DNA from: Acidobacteriaceae bacterium | GTDB taxonomy: Bacteria > Acidobacteriota > Terriglobia > Terriglobales > SbA1 | Direction: 5' to 3' | NCBI GenBank assembly: GCA_003156615.1 | Contig: PMHI01000455.1 | Span: forward strand, 657-6,864 | Length of the DNA stretch: 6,208 nt | Shown here: in pieces, positions 5,834 to 6,208 of the stretch | How positions within the stretch are numbered: position 1 is the first letter of the stretch | How the letters are laid out: the number at the start of each line of letters is the position of its first letter | Notes under the pieces: model-generated | Told to the model about the DNA's origin: nothing | What the model saw: the letters and a program-made list of their open reading frames with translations, nothing else | The model's database searches: none | Translations under genes and position numbers: made by a program

Positions 5834-6208
5834 TCAATGCTTGAACAACTTGTCGCGTACGTCTGGCCAGAATTCTTTTGTTATGTTGAAGAACGTATCC
5901 AGGGCTATTTGTTGTCCCCATTTGTCTGCCGTATTTCCAAACGATCGATTCGCTGCCGGATAGTAAAGGTTGGAAATACCCGCGGCTACAGCATTTCCGG
6001 CTAGCTCCGATGTGTTGAAATGGTTGCGGCCATTGTCACCACGAGTGATAAATTCTCGGCTTATGGCGTACCCAGTTCGCCTCCAAAAACCACCTGTACC
6101 CTTCACGAAATAGCGTGGATCCTGTTGCAAAATGACTGGGAACAGGCCCTCAGTCATAATGTTGCCGATTGCTTGATCCGCAAATGCTCCTGCGTAGTAT
6201 TTGCCAAA
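5834..6208 (-). CDS. Acidobacterial hypothetical protein, C-terminal part (5' end outside window)
   Basis: The frame is open from the right edge to the TGA at 5836-5834, giving 124 residues. An internal ATG at 6157 is not the start: the 17 codons before it (FGKYYAGAFADQAIGNI) read straight into the family pattern. Visible conserved blocks are ILQQDPRYFVKGTGGFWRRT (34-53), an ISREFITRGDNG-like stretch, GNAVAAGISNLYYPAANR, DKWGQQIALDTFFN and KEFWPDVRDKL at the end. I recognise this as a family of secreted or membrane-associated hypothetical proteins common in Acidobacteriota, whose N-termini often carry a signal peptide and an LPDAPS-type motif. Function is unknown. It converges on the kinase gene with 15 bases between the two stops, and is likely a separate unit. 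Confidence 0.8.
   Translation of the reverse strand, partial: FGKYYAGAFADQAIGNIMTEGLFPVILQQDPRYFVKGTGGFWRRTGYAISREFITRGDNGRNHFNTSELAGNAVAAGISNLYYPAANRSFGNTADKWGQQIALDTFFNITKEFWPDVRDKLFKH

Overview
This 6.2 kb window looks like chromosomal DNA from an Acidobacteriota (Terriglobia-like) bacterium. That is inferred from the type of proteins seen, not from a marker gene. Two exported proteins carry the LP[DN]APS motif that I associate with exported acidobacterial proteins. The right edge encodes a hypothetical family (QQDPRYF, ISNLYYP and KEFWPD blocks) that I know mainly from that phylum. An exported protein also begins with a carboxypeptidase-regulatory-like domain, another common acidobacterial style. 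No rRNA, tRNA, CRISPR array, insertion sequence or integrase is visible.

Left part (1-991, minus strand): an arsenic module. An ArsR-type repressor (991-614) overlaps an ArsM arsenite S-adenosylmethionine methyltransferase (617-9) by 4 bases (ATGA). The arsM frame stops about 200 residues in, but the expected continuation (VGCVAGS) is readable in the next frame up to the window edge. This indicates a one-base loss that removes the third arsenic-binding cysteine. It is either a real lesion or a sequencing error.

Middle part (992-3633): a divergent intergenic region of about 265 bases with dyad elements, followed by three exported or membrane proteins on the plus strand. These are a PAP2-family phosphatase, a fusion of a carboxypeptidase-regulatory-like domain to a histidine-rich four-helix membrane domain (possibly cytochrome b561-like), and a YceI-family periplasmic protein.

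Right part (3634-6208): an OmpR-family response regulator, started by TTG behind a very good ribosome binding site, overlaps its HAMP/HisKA sensor kinase by 8 bases. It is followed convergently, 15 bases later, by the C-terminal part of the acidobacterial hypothetical protein, which runs off the right edge.

Working view: in E. coli YceI sits beside a b561-type cytochrome and binds a polyprenyl chain, and PAP2 enzymes often act on polyprenyl or lipid phosphates. The plus-strand genes may therefore form an envelope lipid/redox module, possibly controlled by the two-component system encoded just downstream. The arsenic pair is a separate transcription unit pointing the other way. The functional link among the plus-strand genes is an inference from order and spacing only.
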